From Chondrinema litorale (GTDB lineage: Bacteria > Bacteroidota > Bacteroidia > Cytophagales > Flammeovirgaceae), in contig NZ_CP111043.1 in NCBI RefSeq assembly GCF_026250525.1, positions 1,787,421 to 1,851,420 of the forward strand: 64,000 nt of DNA, written 5' to 3'. The notes under the pieces were generated by a model. The model saw only the letters and a list, made by a program, of their open reading frames with translations. It ran no database searches and was not told where the DNA came from. Position numbers and translations under genes: made by a program. This document shows, piece by piece, positions 10,054-19,962 of this stretch; position 1 is the stretch's first letter; each line of letters starts with the position of its first letter.

Positions 10054-11679
10054 TTATCCCATAAATGGATATCTGAAATCTGTTGGCGGTACAAATGTTT
10101 CTTTTATAGTTCTTGGTGATACCCAACGTAATAAGTTAAGTTTAGAACCAGCTTTGTCATTTGTTCCAGAACCTCTACTTCCACCAAATGGTTGTTGTCC
10201 AACAACTGCACCTGTTGGTTTATCATTGATGTAGAAATTACCTGCAGAATGAGTTAATGATTTTGCAGCTAACTCAATTGCATAACGATCTTGCGCAAAG
10301 ATAGAACCTGTTAATGCATATGGAGAAGTATTATCTACCATATAAAGTGCTTCTTCAAATCGTTCAGCATCATATACATAAATGGTAAGTACTGGGCCAA
10401 ATATTTCTTCTACCATAGTTGTAAACTGATTGTCTTCAGCTTTAATGATAGTTGGCTCAATAAAATACCCTTTAGATTTATCGTAGTTTCCACCAGCTAC
10501 TATTTCGGCTAATGGAGATTCTTTTGCATTATCTATATAACCTGCAATTTTATCGAATGCTCTCTCGTCGATTACAGCAGTAAAGAAATTGCTAAAATCT
10601 TCTGGAGAACCCATTGTAATTTCTTTTGCATCTTCTATTAAATAGGCTTTTACTTCTTCCCATAGATTCGAAGGAATATAAGCTCTAGAAGCTGCTGAAC
10701 ATTTTTGTCCTTGGAACTCGAATGCACCGCGAATAAGTGCTGTTGCTAATGCTCTTGCATCTGCAGATTTATGTGCGATTACAAAGTCTTTTCCACCGGT
10801 TTCACCAACTATACGTGGATAGCTTTTGTACTTATCGATATTTGTACCGATAGTTTTCCATAAGCTTTTGAAAACAGCAGTACTACCAGTAAAATGTAAA
10901 CCTGCAAAATCAGGATGGTTAAATATCACATCACCAGCAACTGGTCCATCAACATAAATTAAGTTAATTACACCGTCTGGTACGCCTGCTTCTCTAAATA
11001 CTTCCATCACAACTTGCGCAGAGTAAATTTGAGTATATGCAGGTTTCCAAACCACTGTATTACCCATTAAAGCAGGTGCCGCAGGTAAGTTGCCAGCAAT
11101 TGCAGTAAAGTTGAATGGAGTAATTGCGAAAACAAACCCTTCTAATGCTCTTTGTTCTAGTCTGTTCCAAATGCCTCTAGAAGATTCTGGTTGCTCTTGA
11201 TAGATTTCTGTCATGTATTGCACATTAAACCTTAAGAAATCTATTAACTCACATGCTGCATCAATCTCTGCTTGATAAGCAGTTTTCGATTGTGCTAACA
11301 TTGTTGCTGCATTAACTTTAGCTCTATAAGGCCCTGCAAGCAAATCAGCAGCTTTTAAAAATATACTAGCTCTGTGCTCCCACGACATTTCTTCCCAAGC
11401 CTTTTTAGCTCCAAGTGCAGCATTTACAGCTTGTTCTACATGGCCTTTATCTCCTTCTGAAAAATAACCTAAAACGTGTTGGTGGTCATGTGGAGGGTTT
11501 AATGGTAATTTTGTATCAGTAAATATTTTCTGGTCGCCAATGTACATAGGCACATCCACCTCTTCGGCTCTCATCTTTTCCAGCATCGCTTGCAATTCAG
11601 CTCTTTCCGGTGAACCTGGCGCATAAGATAGTACCGGCTCATTTACAGGCTTTGGTACATTAAAGAATCCTTTTAGCAT
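10054..11679 (-). CDS. pruA: L-glutamate gamma-semialdehyde (1-pyrroline-5-carboxylate) dehydrogenase
   Basis: Second step of proline catabolism: NAD-dependent oxidation of glutamate semialdehyde to glutamate. At 541 aa it matches the monofunctional PruA/ALDH4-type family that begins with 'NVPKPVNEP'. The catalytic Cys is in FQGQKCSAASRAYIP, the general-base Glu in VGETGGKDFVIAH, and the cofactor segment is FTGSTAVFKSL. The C-terminus GGSRGSGTNDKAGS...RTIKETF is typical of the family. It is monocistronic by position, with its own terminator on the 3' side. No proline dehydrogenase gene is visible in this window. Confidence 0.95.
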   Translation of the reverse strand: MLKGFFNVPKPVNEPVLSYAPGSPERAELQAMLEKMRAEEVDVPMYIGDQKIFTDTKLPLNPPHDHQHVLGYFSEGDKGHVEQAVNAALGAKKAWEEMSWEHRASIFLKAADLLAGPYRAKVNAATMLAQSKTAYQAEIDAACELIDFLRFNVQYMTEIYQEQPESSRGIWNRLEQRALEGFVFAITPFNFTAIAGNLPAAPALMGNTVVWKPAYTQIYSAQVVMEVFREAGVPDGVINLIYVDGPVAGDVIFNHPDFAGLHFTGSTAVFKSLWKTIGTNIDKYKSYPRIVGETGGKDFVIAHKSADARALATALIRGAFEFQGQKCSAASRAYIPSNLWEEVKAYLIEDAKEITMGSPEDFSNFFTAVIDERAFDKIAGYIDNAKESPLAEIVAGGNYDKSKGYFIEPTIIKAEDNQFTTMVEEIFGPVLTIYVYDAERFEEALYMVDNTSPYALTGSIFAQDRYAIELAAKSLTHSAGNFYINDKPTGAVVGQQPFGGSRGSGTNDKAGSKLNLLRWVSPRTIKETFVPPTDFRYPFMG

Positions 11680-11769
11680 GTCTTTATTATTTTATTATTG
11701 ATTTACTTTTTGCAAATGTATAAAAATTATAGGTGCGACAAACGACATAAAGGCGCTCTTTAGACTCCA

Positions 11770-12525
11770 CTAAAAAATTAAGGCTAATGCAGAAATAGTG
11801 GTTACAATAATTACGAATAATCTATAAGCTTTTTCTGGAATTTTTTTCACTACATATACTCCAAGAAAAGCACCAATTACTACTGCTGGAATTAATACCA
11901 AATCCAGTATAAATGTATCTGGTGTTATGGTTTTCCAGAAAATTACATGTAAGGGTACTTTAAACAAATTAATTATCAGAAAAAACCAAGCTCTGGTACC
12001 GATAAATTCATTTTTGGGCATATTCATCGCAAGCAAGTATATGGCCATTAATGGCCCAGCCGCATTGCCAACCATAGTTGCAAAACCACCAGCTAAGCCA
12101 GCCAGACCGGCAAGCCACCAGTAATCTGGCACTTTCATAGACTTACCTTTACTAGTTTGCCAAACCATTAAAATAATAGTAATAATAATGATGACAGCCA
12201 ATATTTTTTTAAACTGTACATCAGATATATTATCACCCACATATAATCCTAAAAATATACCTGCTATAGCCCATGGAAGCAATTTCCAAAGGTGTTTCCA
12301 CTCAGCATGTCTGTTATAATATTTTACAGCAATTATATCTGCAATTACCAATACAGGAAGTAAAACTCCTGTAGAAAGTTTGCCACCAAACACATGTGCC
12401 AATAATGGAACTACTGCCAGTCCCATACCAGCAACACCCATTTTAGACATACCTACCAGAATTCCACAAATAAAAAATAGTAACCAGCTTAAAGGACTTA
12501 GTTCAAATGAGTTGAGAAATTGCAT
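11770..12525 (-). CDS. TauE/SafE-family sulfite/anion exporter
   Basis: Polytopic inner-membrane protein of 251 aa with about eight hydrophobic helices. The family-typical Gly-rich repeats are 'FICGILVGMSKMGVAGMGLAVVPLLA' in the first half and 'LAGLAGGFATMVGNAAGPL' in the second. Family members export sulfite, sulfoacetate or related anions; nothing nearby identifies the substrate here. It lies about 90 bases upstream of pruA on the same strand and could be cotranscribed, but the functions are not obviously linked. Confidence 0.85.
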   Translation of the reverse strand: MQFLNSFELSPLSWLLFFICGILVGMSKMGVAGMGLAVVPLLAHVFGGKLSTGVLLPVLVIADIIAVKYYNRHAEWKHLWKLLPWAIAGIFLGLYVGDNISDVQFKKILAVIIIITIILMVWQTSKGKSMKVPDYWWLAGLAGLAGGFATMVGNAAGPLMAIYLLAMNMPKNEFIGTRAWFFLIINLFKVPLHVIFWKTITPDTFILDLVLIPAVVIGAFLGVYVVKKIPEKAYRLFVIIVTTISALALIF

Positions 12526-12844
12526 TATACGCGATACCTGTTTTTAAAATTTCGGCAATTTGCTAAAATTTCAATAAAACATCCTAAAACTTCTTAAAAA
12601 CATAAGTGAAGTACCACAATAATGCATTTAAGCTAACAAGATATAGATGTGTATTTTGCCCTAAAAAAGCCTAATCCTTTACGATTTTCCAATAAATATG
12701 TTCTCGGAAAACTCTTCAATTTCACTGATTTAAATCATTCAAATTCCGACTCTTTGATCATAGAAATTCAATAAAAATTAGGGTAAATATGATATACAGT
12801 TAAGACAACAACTGAAATCAATATTCACCTTAATTCTTATTATC
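12526..12844. other. Intergenic region TauE/SafE-TonB
   Basis: About 320 bases between divergent genes. No protein-like frame or strong hairpin was seen; presumably two promoters. Confidence 0.4.
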
Positions 12845-13681
12845 ATGTTACAATTACTGAAAATACTCGGACTACCAGGCGTGTTAATTGTCTTTTTCTC
12901 TTTAATTGTTTTAAGCATTGCTCTTGTAAAGCTTTTCTTTAGATATGAGAAAAAACATGTGTTAATCCATCACCCTGAAAGTAAAGTATTAGTTAAAAAA
13001 TATACTGAAGTAGATGAAGCAGCTTACAAGCCGCTCATTTTTAGAGTTGCTTTAATAATCACACTACTTTTTACTATATCTCTTTTTGAATTTCCTGTAT
13101 ACGAAGAAGCTACTTTAGTACAGCTTACCTCAGACAGAGAAATTGTAGACGAAATGTATGAGATACCTCCAACAGAACAAAAACAACCTCCTCCTCCAAA
13201 AGTGAAAAGTCCACAAATTGTTGAGGTGGCAGATGAAAAAGAAATTGAATATGAAATTGAGATAGATCTTGACATGGAAGCTGATGAAGAAACTGTGATA
13301 GAAGAAGCTCAAGAAATAGCAATTGAAGAAATGGCTGAGGAAGAGGAAGAAAAAACTGAAGAAATATTTATGATAGTAGAAGAACCTGCCGAACCTGTAG
13401 GTGGTTACAAAGAATTCTATGCCTATGTAAGTGAAAACTTAAAGTACCCAAGAAAAGCCCTTGAGGTTTCTGTAAGCGGTAAAGTTTATATAAAATTTAT
13501 TGTTGACAAAGATGGTTCTCTTACCAATTTAGAAGTTGCCAGAGGCATTGGTTACGGTTGTGACGAAGAGGCAATTAAAGTATTACAGAATGCACCTAAA
13601 TGGAAACCAGGTAGACAACGTGGTAGAAATGTGAAACAACAAATGATTATCCCGATAGTGTTTAAAATGGCAGAAATGTAA
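12845..13681 (+). CDS. TonB-like energy-transducer protein
   Basis: Predicted to couple the proton-motive force to TonB-dependent outer-membrane transport. There are two hydrophobic segments near residues 10-32 and 65-83. A proline-rich stretch (EQKQPPPPKVKSP) and a long acidic Glu-rich linker follow. The C-terminal domain (about 190-278: LKYPRKALE, GKVYIKFIVDKDGSL, GCDEEAIKVLQ, PKWKPGRQRGR, IIPIVFKM) is a clear TonB_C fold. The extra N-terminal membrane segment is unusual next to single-pass TonB of proteobacteria but common in Bacteroidota. No ExbB/ExbD neighbours are visible. Confidence 0.9.
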   Translation: MLQLLKILGLPGVLIVFFSLIVLSIALVKLFFRYEKKHVLIHHPESKVLVKKYTEVDEAAYKPLIFRVALIITLLFTISLFEFPVYEEATLVQLTSDREIVDEMYEIPPTEQKQPPPPKVKSPQIVEVADEKEIEYEIEIDLDMEADEETVIEEAQEIAIEEMAEEEEEKTEEIFMIVEEPAEPVGGYKEFYAYVSENLKYPRKALEVSVSGKVYIKFIVDKDGSLTNLEVARGIGYGCDEEAIKVLQNAPKWKPGRQRGRNVKQQMIIPIVFKMAEM

Positions 13682-13803
13682 TTGAAAATAAAACCTAAAA
13701 TACCTTAAGAATAAAATGAGAGGTTTAAAAAAATGACGTATTACTGGCATTCAAAATAAGGTTTTAGGTTATCAATAAATATTTTCAGTAATGATAGAAA
13801 AGG

Positions 13804-13830
13804 CCGGAATCTATAATTCCGGTTTTTTTT
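13804..13830 (+). terminator. Intrinsic terminator downstream of tonB-like gene
   Basis: CCGGAAT-CTATA-ATTCCGG stem followed by eight T. It lies 120 bases after the stop. An additional weak inverted repeat (AACCTAAAA / TTTTAGGTT) occurs between gene and terminator. Confidence 0.85.
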
Positions 13831-13902
13831 ATGCATTTTTTGTGCTGTGTATTTAAATCAGTAATTTAAAAGACTGATTACAAATAAACGGACTCAATAT
13901 TT

Positions 13903-15294
13903 ATGAAAAAGAACAACAGAAGAAGCTTTGTAAAAAAACTAACGGCAGGCACAGTAGCTTCAACCATGTTACCTCACTTTATATCAGCTAATGATGGCAG
14001 TAACGAAATTATCCCTCTCAAAAAATACCCTAAGGTTTCCGCTAACGATAAGGTAAGAGTTGGCTTAATTGGAACCGGTATAATGGGTTTTAGCAATTGC
14101 TCAACCACACTACAATGCCCCGGAGTTGAACTTGCTGGTGCTTGTGATTTGTATGGCGATCGATTAATAAGAATAAAAGAACTTTATGGTAAAGACCTTT
14201 ACACTACCACCAAATACGAAGAGTTACTCGACAGAGATGATATTGATGCTGTAATTATCTCTACTACAGATCACTGGCACGATAAAATTACCATAGAAGC
14301 ACTGAACAAAGGCAAACATGTTTATTGTGAGAAGCCAATGGTTCATAAGTTAGAAGAAGGCCAAGCAGTAATTGATACTCAGAAAAATACTGGAAAAGTA
14401 TTACAAATTGGTAGCCAGCGAGTAAGCTCTATTATGCACAAAAAAGCAGCTGAGCTTTACAAAGAAGGTAAAATTGGCCAACTGGTAATGGTTGAAACAT
14501 GGAACGACAGACAATCTGCCCTTGGCGCATGGCAATATTCTATCCCACCAAATTTCACAGAAAAAGACATTGACTGGAAAAGGTATCTGGGAGACGCTCC
14601 TAAAGTTGCATTTGACCCACTTCGTTTTTTCCGATGGAGAAATTATCAAGATTATGGAACAGGTGTAGCAGGTGATTTATTTGTTCACTTATTTTCGGGT
14701 TTACATGTAACACTCAACTCTAAAGGACCTGAAAGAATTTTTGCTACTGGCGGGTTAAGATACTGGAAAGATGGTCGAGATGTGCCTGATGTAATTATTG
14801 GTAGTTACGATTACCCAGAAGCTCCAACTCACCCAGCATTTAATGTACAAATGAGGGTGAATTTTATTGATGGAAGTGGTGGTGGATCTATGCTAAGGTT
14901 AATCGGCTCTGAAGGAGTAATGACTTTAGGTTGGAACTCTATTAGCATTACCAATAGCAAAATGTCTGAAGCACCGGGCTATGGCGGCTGGGATACATTC
15001 CATACTTATTCTGAGCAAACTCAAAAAGAATTTAAAGAATGGTATGATGCTAAATACCCGCCTTCGAAATTTAAAATGCAAGAACCAACAGAACTGGTTT
15101 ATAAAATCCCTGAAGGTTATAGCGATCATTTTGACCACCACATGAGCTTTTATGATGGCATTAGAAACAATACACCAATTGTTGAAGATGCCTCTTTTGG
15201 ATTAAGAGCAGCAGGACCAGCATTGGCATCTAATGTGAGTATTTTCGAGAAGAAAATTGTAAACTGGGATGCTAATAAAATGAAAATGGTATAA
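13903..15294 (+). CDS. Gfo/Idh/MocA-family oxidoreductase with Tat signal
   Basis: NAD(P)-dependent sugar/inositol-type dehydrogenase family. The N-terminus carries a twin-arginine export signal (RRSFVKKL at residues 6-13, then a hydrophobic stretch ending HFISA), so the folded enzyme with cofactor is likely exported. The Rossmann fold begins VRVGLIGTGIMGFSN. The family CEKP motif is in HVYCEKPMVHK. Length is 463 aa. Exported members are frequent in Bacteroidota/Planctomycetota and are thought to act on carbohydrates; the substrate is not evident. It shares a bidirectional terminator with the convergent ABC permease. Confidence 0.9.
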   Translation: MKKNNRRSFVKKLTAGTVASTMLPHFISANDGSNEIIPLKKYPKVSANDKVRVGLIGTGIMGFSNCSTTLQCPGVELAGACDLYGDRLIRIKELYGKDLYTTTKYEELLDRDDIDAVIISTTDHWHDKITIEALNKGKHVYCEKPMVHKLEEGQAVIDTQKNTGKVLQIGSQRVSSIMHKKAAELYKEGKIGQLVMVETWNDRQSALGAWQYSIPPNFTEKDIDWKRYLGDAPKVAFDPLRFFRWRNYQDYGTGVAGDLFVHLFSGLHVTLNSKGPERIFATGGLRYWKDGRDVPDVIIGSYDYPEAPTHPAFNVQMRVNFIDGSGGGSMLRLIGSEGVMTLGWNSISITNSKMSEAPGYGGWDTFHTYSEQTQKEFKEWYDAKYPPSKFKMQEPTELVYKIPEGYSDHFDHHMSFYDGIRNNTPIVEDASFGLRAAGPALASNVSIFEKKIVNWDANKMKMV

Positions 15295-15310
15295 ACCCAA
15301 ATCCACAGAA

Positions 15311-15343
15311 AAAGCCCCGATAAAATGACTTTATCGGGGCTTT
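15311..15343. terminator. Bidirectional intrinsic terminator
   Basis: Perfect 14-bp stem AAAGCCCCGATAAA / TTTATCGGGGCTTT with a five-base loop, between convergent genes. Confidence 0.92.
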
Positions 15344-15363
15344 TCATTTATAAGTAATGTTGA

Positions 15364-17736
15364 TTAATTATCTTTTAAAGCTTTTACTGGGTTTTCTATA
15401 GCCGCGCTATAAACTTTATAACCGATAGTAAAACCACAAAGTATAAACATTAAAAATATACCTCCAATAAAAGCGAAAACATTCATATCAATATATTGCT
15501 CGTATACACTTGCCAACAGCATATCTACTAAATAATACGCAGCCACAGAACCTAATACCGAGGCGATTGACAGAATAATTAAAAACTCTCTATTGATTTT
15601 ATGTGCTATATTAAATGCACTTGCTCCTAATACTTTTCTAATACCTAATTCTTTGAGTTTCTTTAAGATGTTTAATGAAACCATTGTATATAGACCTGTT
15701 ACAGAAAGCAGTGTTGCAATGATGGATAGGTAAATAAACATCAGTTTTATATTGTTATTCACTGTATAGGCTTCCTGAATATTTCCCTCTAAAGACCTAT
15801 CTATAAAAGGCCTATCTATTATTACCTTAGACCAAGATTTTTTCAAAAAGTCCCTCATCTCAGGAATATCCTGCTGAGCCACTTTAAAAGTTAGATAATT
15901 GAAATTCTCTTCTTTTACTGGTCTGAAAAAAGTTGGATAAACTGGGCCCCAAAAGCCTCTTAAATAAATATCTTTTACCACACCTACAATGGTTAATGGC
16001 AATGTATCATTCAATACCACTCTTTCACCAACTGCTTCAGTAATGCCATAATCTTTTAAAAACTGTTCATTTACAATGATAGATTCGTTACGATCTGTAG
16101 CAGAGTTTTCAATAAAATCTCTTCCCTCAATCAGCTTAATATCCATGGTTTTTATGTAATTCGTACCCACCATTAAGCCATCGATATCTTGCTTTCTTTC
16201 ATTGTACCCTATATTCATGCTTTGCCAATCCCATGAGATGTAGTTTTGAGAACCTGCCAAACTCAATATTTTAGGGTGTTGTATCAATTCATTTTTTAAT
16301 GCATTGTATTCTTCTTGGCCATTTATTGAAGTAAATATTGTTTGGTCTTTGTCAAAACCCATGTCAAGCGTACGCTGGTATTCTGCATTCTGAGTAAAGA
16401 TTACACCAGCAATTAATGCGATAAGAGAAATACTAAATTGTAGTGTAAGCAGCGTACGTGTAAAGTTGTTGGTGCCACTTAATTTTAAACTGCCTTTTAA
16501 TATTCCGGCTGGTTCAAACTTACTAATAAACAGTGCCGGATACGAGCCTGCAAAAAGAGCTGTTACCATTAGTAATGCACCTAAGAATAGCAAAAAGTCA
16601 AGATTGTCTGTATAACTCAGTTTAATATCGAGAAAGTCCCATAATTGACTGTATGATGGCACAAATACTTCTGCTATTACCAAGCCCGCCACTAAAGCCA
16701 TAAAACAAAGCAAGAGGTTTTCTCCCATAAATTGTAAAATTAACTGAAAGCGATTTCCACCTAATACTTTTCTAATACCAATTTCTTTTAACCTCTTGGC
16801 TGCAATCGCAATGGAAGTATTCGTAAAGTTGAAGCAAGCAATTAATAGAATTAAAGCAGCCATTACATTCGGAGCAATTACTGCCGCCGGATTCAGCGCT
16901 TCCCATAAATATGCTTCTCTTACATCTTCCATATTCTGCGCCATTGTAAGAAATGGCTCTAGGTAATAGGCATTAATTTTCCAGTCTTCTCTTGCTTGAT
17001 TTTGTATAGGAATATACTTGCCTAGTTGGTTTTCTATGGATTTATATTTTGAAGGATCATTTAGTGTAATGAATGTTACTTGAATTAATTGCTCCCAACT
17101 AGTATCATCAAATTCTCTTAGATCAACATAGTTTTCGAAGCGAGTGAGCGCTTCAAACCGGAAACTAGAATTGAGAGGTAGGTTTTTAAAAACACCAGCT
17201 ACAGTGTATTCTTCTATCTTGCTATTGTTATGTTGAATAGTAATGCCTTTTCCAATCGGATTTTCATTAGGGAAAAATTTCTCTGCCTGTCTTTCGCTCA
17301 AAAGAATATTGCTCCTATCAGATAAAGCATTTTTATTACCTTTTACTATTTCTAGTGTAAATATGTCTGCAAAGTTTTCGTCTACATAACCCGTATAGGT
17401 AGGGAAATAATCATCGTCAAATTTATAATTTCCAGTAGTACCAGAGTACCTCACAAAATCTTCAACACCACTAATTTCGCTGGCAATGGCTGGTCCCATT
17501 GGTGCAGGAACAATGCCGTATTTTAATTCATTTCCATTTACATTTCTAAAACAATTTACTTTAAAAATTTTTTCTCCATTTTCATGAAAAGCATTAAACT
17601 CTGAATTGAATTCAAAATTAAGATATGCGACAATACAACATGCGATAGCAATGCCTAATCCTAAAATATTTGTAATTACAAAAAGCTTGTTTTTCCAGAG
17701 ATTTCTGAGTGTAATAAGAATGTAATTCTTAAACAT
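15364..17736 (-). CDS. ABC transporter permease, MacB/FtsX type
   Basis: Large inner-membrane permease of 790 aa: N-terminal membrane anchor (LWKNKLFVITNILGLGIAIACCIVAYL), MacB-type periplasmic domain, and two FtsX domains. Both repeats contain the cytosolic coupling motif (RLKEIGIRKVLGGNRFQLILQF and KLKELGIRKVLGASAFNIA). It ends in the family tail AIENPVKALKDN. Related Bacteroidota proteins occur as orphan permeases and are thought to be mechanotransmitters exporting unknown cargo. No ATPase gene is adjacent. A similar but not identical gene lies at 26060-28489. Confidence 0.88.
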   Translation of the reverse strand: MFKNYILITLRNLWKNKLFVITNILGLGIAIACCIVAYLNFEFNSEFNAFHENGEKIFKVNCFRNVNGNELKYGIVPAPMGPAIASEISGVEDFVRYSGTTGNYKFDDDYFPTYTGYVDENFADIFTLEIVKGNKNALSDRSNILLSERQAEKFFPNENPIGKGITIQHNNSKIEEYTVAGVFKNLPLNSSFRFEALTRFENYVDLREFDDTSWEQLIQVTFITLNDPSKYKSIENQLGKYIPIQNQAREDWKINAYYLEPFLTMAQNMEDVREAYLWEALNPAAVIAPNVMAALILLIACFNFTNTSIAIAAKRLKEIGIRKVLGGNRFQLILQFMGENLLLCFMALVAGLVIAEVFVPSYSQLWDFLDIKLSYTDNLDFLLFLGALLMVTALFAGSYPALFISKFEPAGILKGSLKLSGTNNFTRTLLTLQFSISLIALIAGVIFTQNAEYQRTLDMGFDKDQTIFTSINGQEEYNALKNELIQHPKILSLAGSQNYISWDWQSMNIGYNERKQDIDGLMVGTNYIKTMDIKLIEGRDFIENSATDRNESIIVNEQFLKDYGITEAVGERVVLNDTLPLTIVGVVKDIYLRGFWGPVYPTFFRPVKEENFNYLTFKVAQQDIPEMRDFLKKSWSKVIIDRPFIDRSLEGNIQEAYTVNNNIKLMFIYLSIIATLLSVTGLYTMVSLNILKKLKELGIRKVLGASAFNIAHKINREFLIILSIASVLGSVAAYYLVDMLLASVYEQYIDMNVFAFIGGIFLMFILCGFTIGYKVYSAAIENPVKALKDN

Positions 17737-17969
17737 AAACAGGTAGGTTAAAAATTAAGACTTCAAAAACTTATAAAAAAGACGTGATTAAGCACGTAAG
17801 GTTGCACCATTTTTCTAAGCTGAATAAAGCGAATTAATCTCCTAATTTCACTAAAAAAATATAAAAGGAAATATTCTTATATAAGTGGATAAATAAGATT
17901 TCAGGATGATGAATATCATGTTAAATGCTCGAAACAATAATTATTTTGCAATGAATAATTTTTTTAAAA

Positions 17970-19913
17970 TTGAATGCTATAGACCACGATTCGTATATTT
18001 TCTTTAAGCAATTTCAGCCTTTTAATCAATTACCTGACTTTGCATTACAATCTTTATGTAAAGATTTGCAGCTCACCTACTACGACGAAAATAAATATAT
18101 TTTTAAAGAAGGAGATGCCGCACATGAGTTTGTATATGTTGTTAAAAAAGGTGCAGTTGCTATTACAAAAATTCAAGAAAGCGCTCAAAACGAAGTATTG
18201 GTTGATATTTGTGAAGAAGGTGACATCTTAGGTTTAAGAGTTTTGCTTGCTTCAGGTGATTATGTGCTTAATGCTAAGGTTAAAGAAGAAGCATTACTCT
18301 ACTGCATACCTGCAAAAGTGGTTAAGTTACTAATGGAAAAATACCCAAAGGTTTCCTTGTTTTTTGCTGGTTTAATTGCTAATCAACTCCCTGAGCGCAC
18401 TAAGAAAACTGCCCTACTGGACAACCACTACAACCCAAGTTATAATTTATCTAATCAAGAAAATGATTTTAAAATTGTACAAGGAGTAAAACAGGTGATT
18501 ACCATTTCACCAGAAAGTAATGTGTTTGAAGCAGCCCAGTTGATGAAAACCAAAAACATTGGTTCTTTGCTTATAACAGATACTTCGCAATATCCTTTAG
18601 GAATTATTACTGATGCTGATTTAAGAAGAAAGATTGTAGCTGAAAATATTCAACCTTCTGCTGTATTGGTAAAAGAAATTATGAGCTCGCCAGTAATTAC
18701 TGTAAATGAAACTCCAAAAGCTAGTGAGTTACTCATTTTAATGGCTCAAAAAAATATAAGACATTTTTGTGTAACTAAAGATGGAACCGACAAAAGTGAA
18801 ATTTGTGGGATTATTTCAGAAAGAGACATAGTAGCTACACAAGGTAATAACCCTGCTGTAATCATCAGAAAAATTCAGCAAAGCAATAGTGTAGTCTCTT
18901 TAAAAGCATTAAGAGATACGACTGACGAATTACTACAAAGTTATTTGGAACAAGAAACTGCTCTACGCTTTGTTTTGGAAATTATTACTCAAGTAAATGA
19001 TGCCATTATAGATAAGGTGATAAGCTTAGCAATTCAAGAATTAGAAACAAAAGGACTTGGTAAACCTCCAGTTTCATTTTGCTGGCTCTCATTAGGAAGC
19101 GAGGGAAGAAAAGAACAACTACTTAGAACTGATCAAGATAATGCCATTTTGTATGAAAATGTACCAACTGATAGTAAAGTTGATGAATCAGAGGTAAACA
19201 AATACTTTCTTGAGTTGGGCAAAATGGTAACAGAAATGTTATATGAAATTGGATTTGAAAAATGCCCTGGTGATATAATGGCCTCTAACAAAGCATGGTG
19301 TAGGCCTTTAGAAAGCTGGAAGAGACAGTTTGAAAGTTGGATATTAACTCCTGAGCCTAATGCTTTAATGCACAGTAATATCTTCTTCGATTTTAGACCT
19401 GTTTATGGCAATGAACAACTGGCTATAGATTTACAAAACCACATCTTTAGTTTAATTGATAAAGAAACCCGCTTCCTTACTTTCTTGGCAAACAATGCCA
19501 TGTTAAACCCCACACCATTGAGTTTTTTCAGAAACTTTATCGTGGAAAAAGGAGGAAAATTTACCGACTTCTTTGACATTAAAGCCAGAGCCTTAATGCC
19601 TCTTTCAGATGCTGCCAGAGTTTTAGCTTATCATCATAAAATTCAATTGTACGGTAGCACCATTGAACGTTTTACAGAGCTAATTAAACATGATAATAAA
19701 AATGCTGATATTTATTCAGAAGCTTGTATGGCATTCGAAATATTGCTGAGAACTCGTGCAATCAATGCATTTGAACACCAAAATGCTGGTCGTTATATTG
19801 ATATTAAGAAACTCAATAAACTACAGAAACAAACTCTAAAGAATATTTTCTCTTTAACAGATAAATTAAAGAAAATATTAAAAGTAAGGTTTAGAACTGA
19901 TTTTATCAGATAA
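17970..19913 (+). CDS. cNMP-binding / CBS pair / DUF294 nucleotidyltransferase-like signalling protein
   Basis: Cytosolic multi-domain protein of 647 aa. A cyclic-nucleotide-binding-like domain spans about residues 14-140 (YIFKEGDAAHEFVYVVKKGAVAI). Two CBS motifs follow, near 165-300 (TISPESNVFEAAQLMKTKNIGSLLI, PLGIITDADLRR, ICGIISERDIVAT). Next is a DUF294 nucleotidyltransferase-like domain (LGSEGRKEQLLRTDQDNAILYE, with the GS and DxD-like features) and a DUF294 C-terminal helical domain. A role in nucleotide sensing is inferred; the product is unknown. The only usable start is TTG at 17970, because no in-frame ATG lies before the cNMP domain and a stop occurs at 17952. Confidence 0.88.
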   Translation: MNAIDHDSYIFFKQFQPFNQLPDFALQSLCKDLQLTYYDENKYIFKEGDAAHEFVYVVKKGAVAITKIQESAQNEVLVDICEEGDILGLRVLLASGDYVLNAKVKEEALLYCIPAKVVKLLMEKYPKVSLFFAGLIANQLPERTKKTALLDNHYNPSYNLSNQENDFKIVQGVKQVITISPESNVFEAAQLMKTKNIGSLLITDTSQYPLGIITDADLRRKIVAENIQPSAVLVKEIMSSPVITVNETPKASELLILMAQKNIRHFCVTKDGTDKSEICGIISERDIVATQGNNPAVIIRKIQQSNSVVSLKALRDTTDELLQSYLEQETALRFVLEIITQVNDAIIDKVISLAIQELETKGLGKPPVSFCWLSLGSEGRKEQLLRTDQDNAILYENVPTDSKVDESEVNKYFLELGKMVTEMLYEIGFEKCPGDIMASNKAWCRPLESWKRQFESWILTPEPNALMHSNIFFDFRPVYGNEQLAIDLQNHIFSLIDKETRFLTFLANNAMLNPTPLSFFRNFIVEKGGKFTDFFDIKARALMPLSDAARVLAYHHKIQLYGSTIERFTELIKHDNKNADIYSEACMAFEILLRTRAINAFEHQNAGRYIDIKKLNKLQKQTLKNIFSLTDKLKKILKVRFRTDFIR

Positions 19914-19949
19914 AAAAAGCCCTTTGCTTCACACAAAGGGCTTTTTTTT
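19914..19949. terminator. Bidirectional intrinsic terminator
   Basis: AAAAAGCCCTTTG / CAAAGGGCTTTTT, a 13-bp stem with flanking A and T runs, between convergent genes. Confidence 0.92.
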
Positions 19950-19962
19950 ACAATATTCTTAA

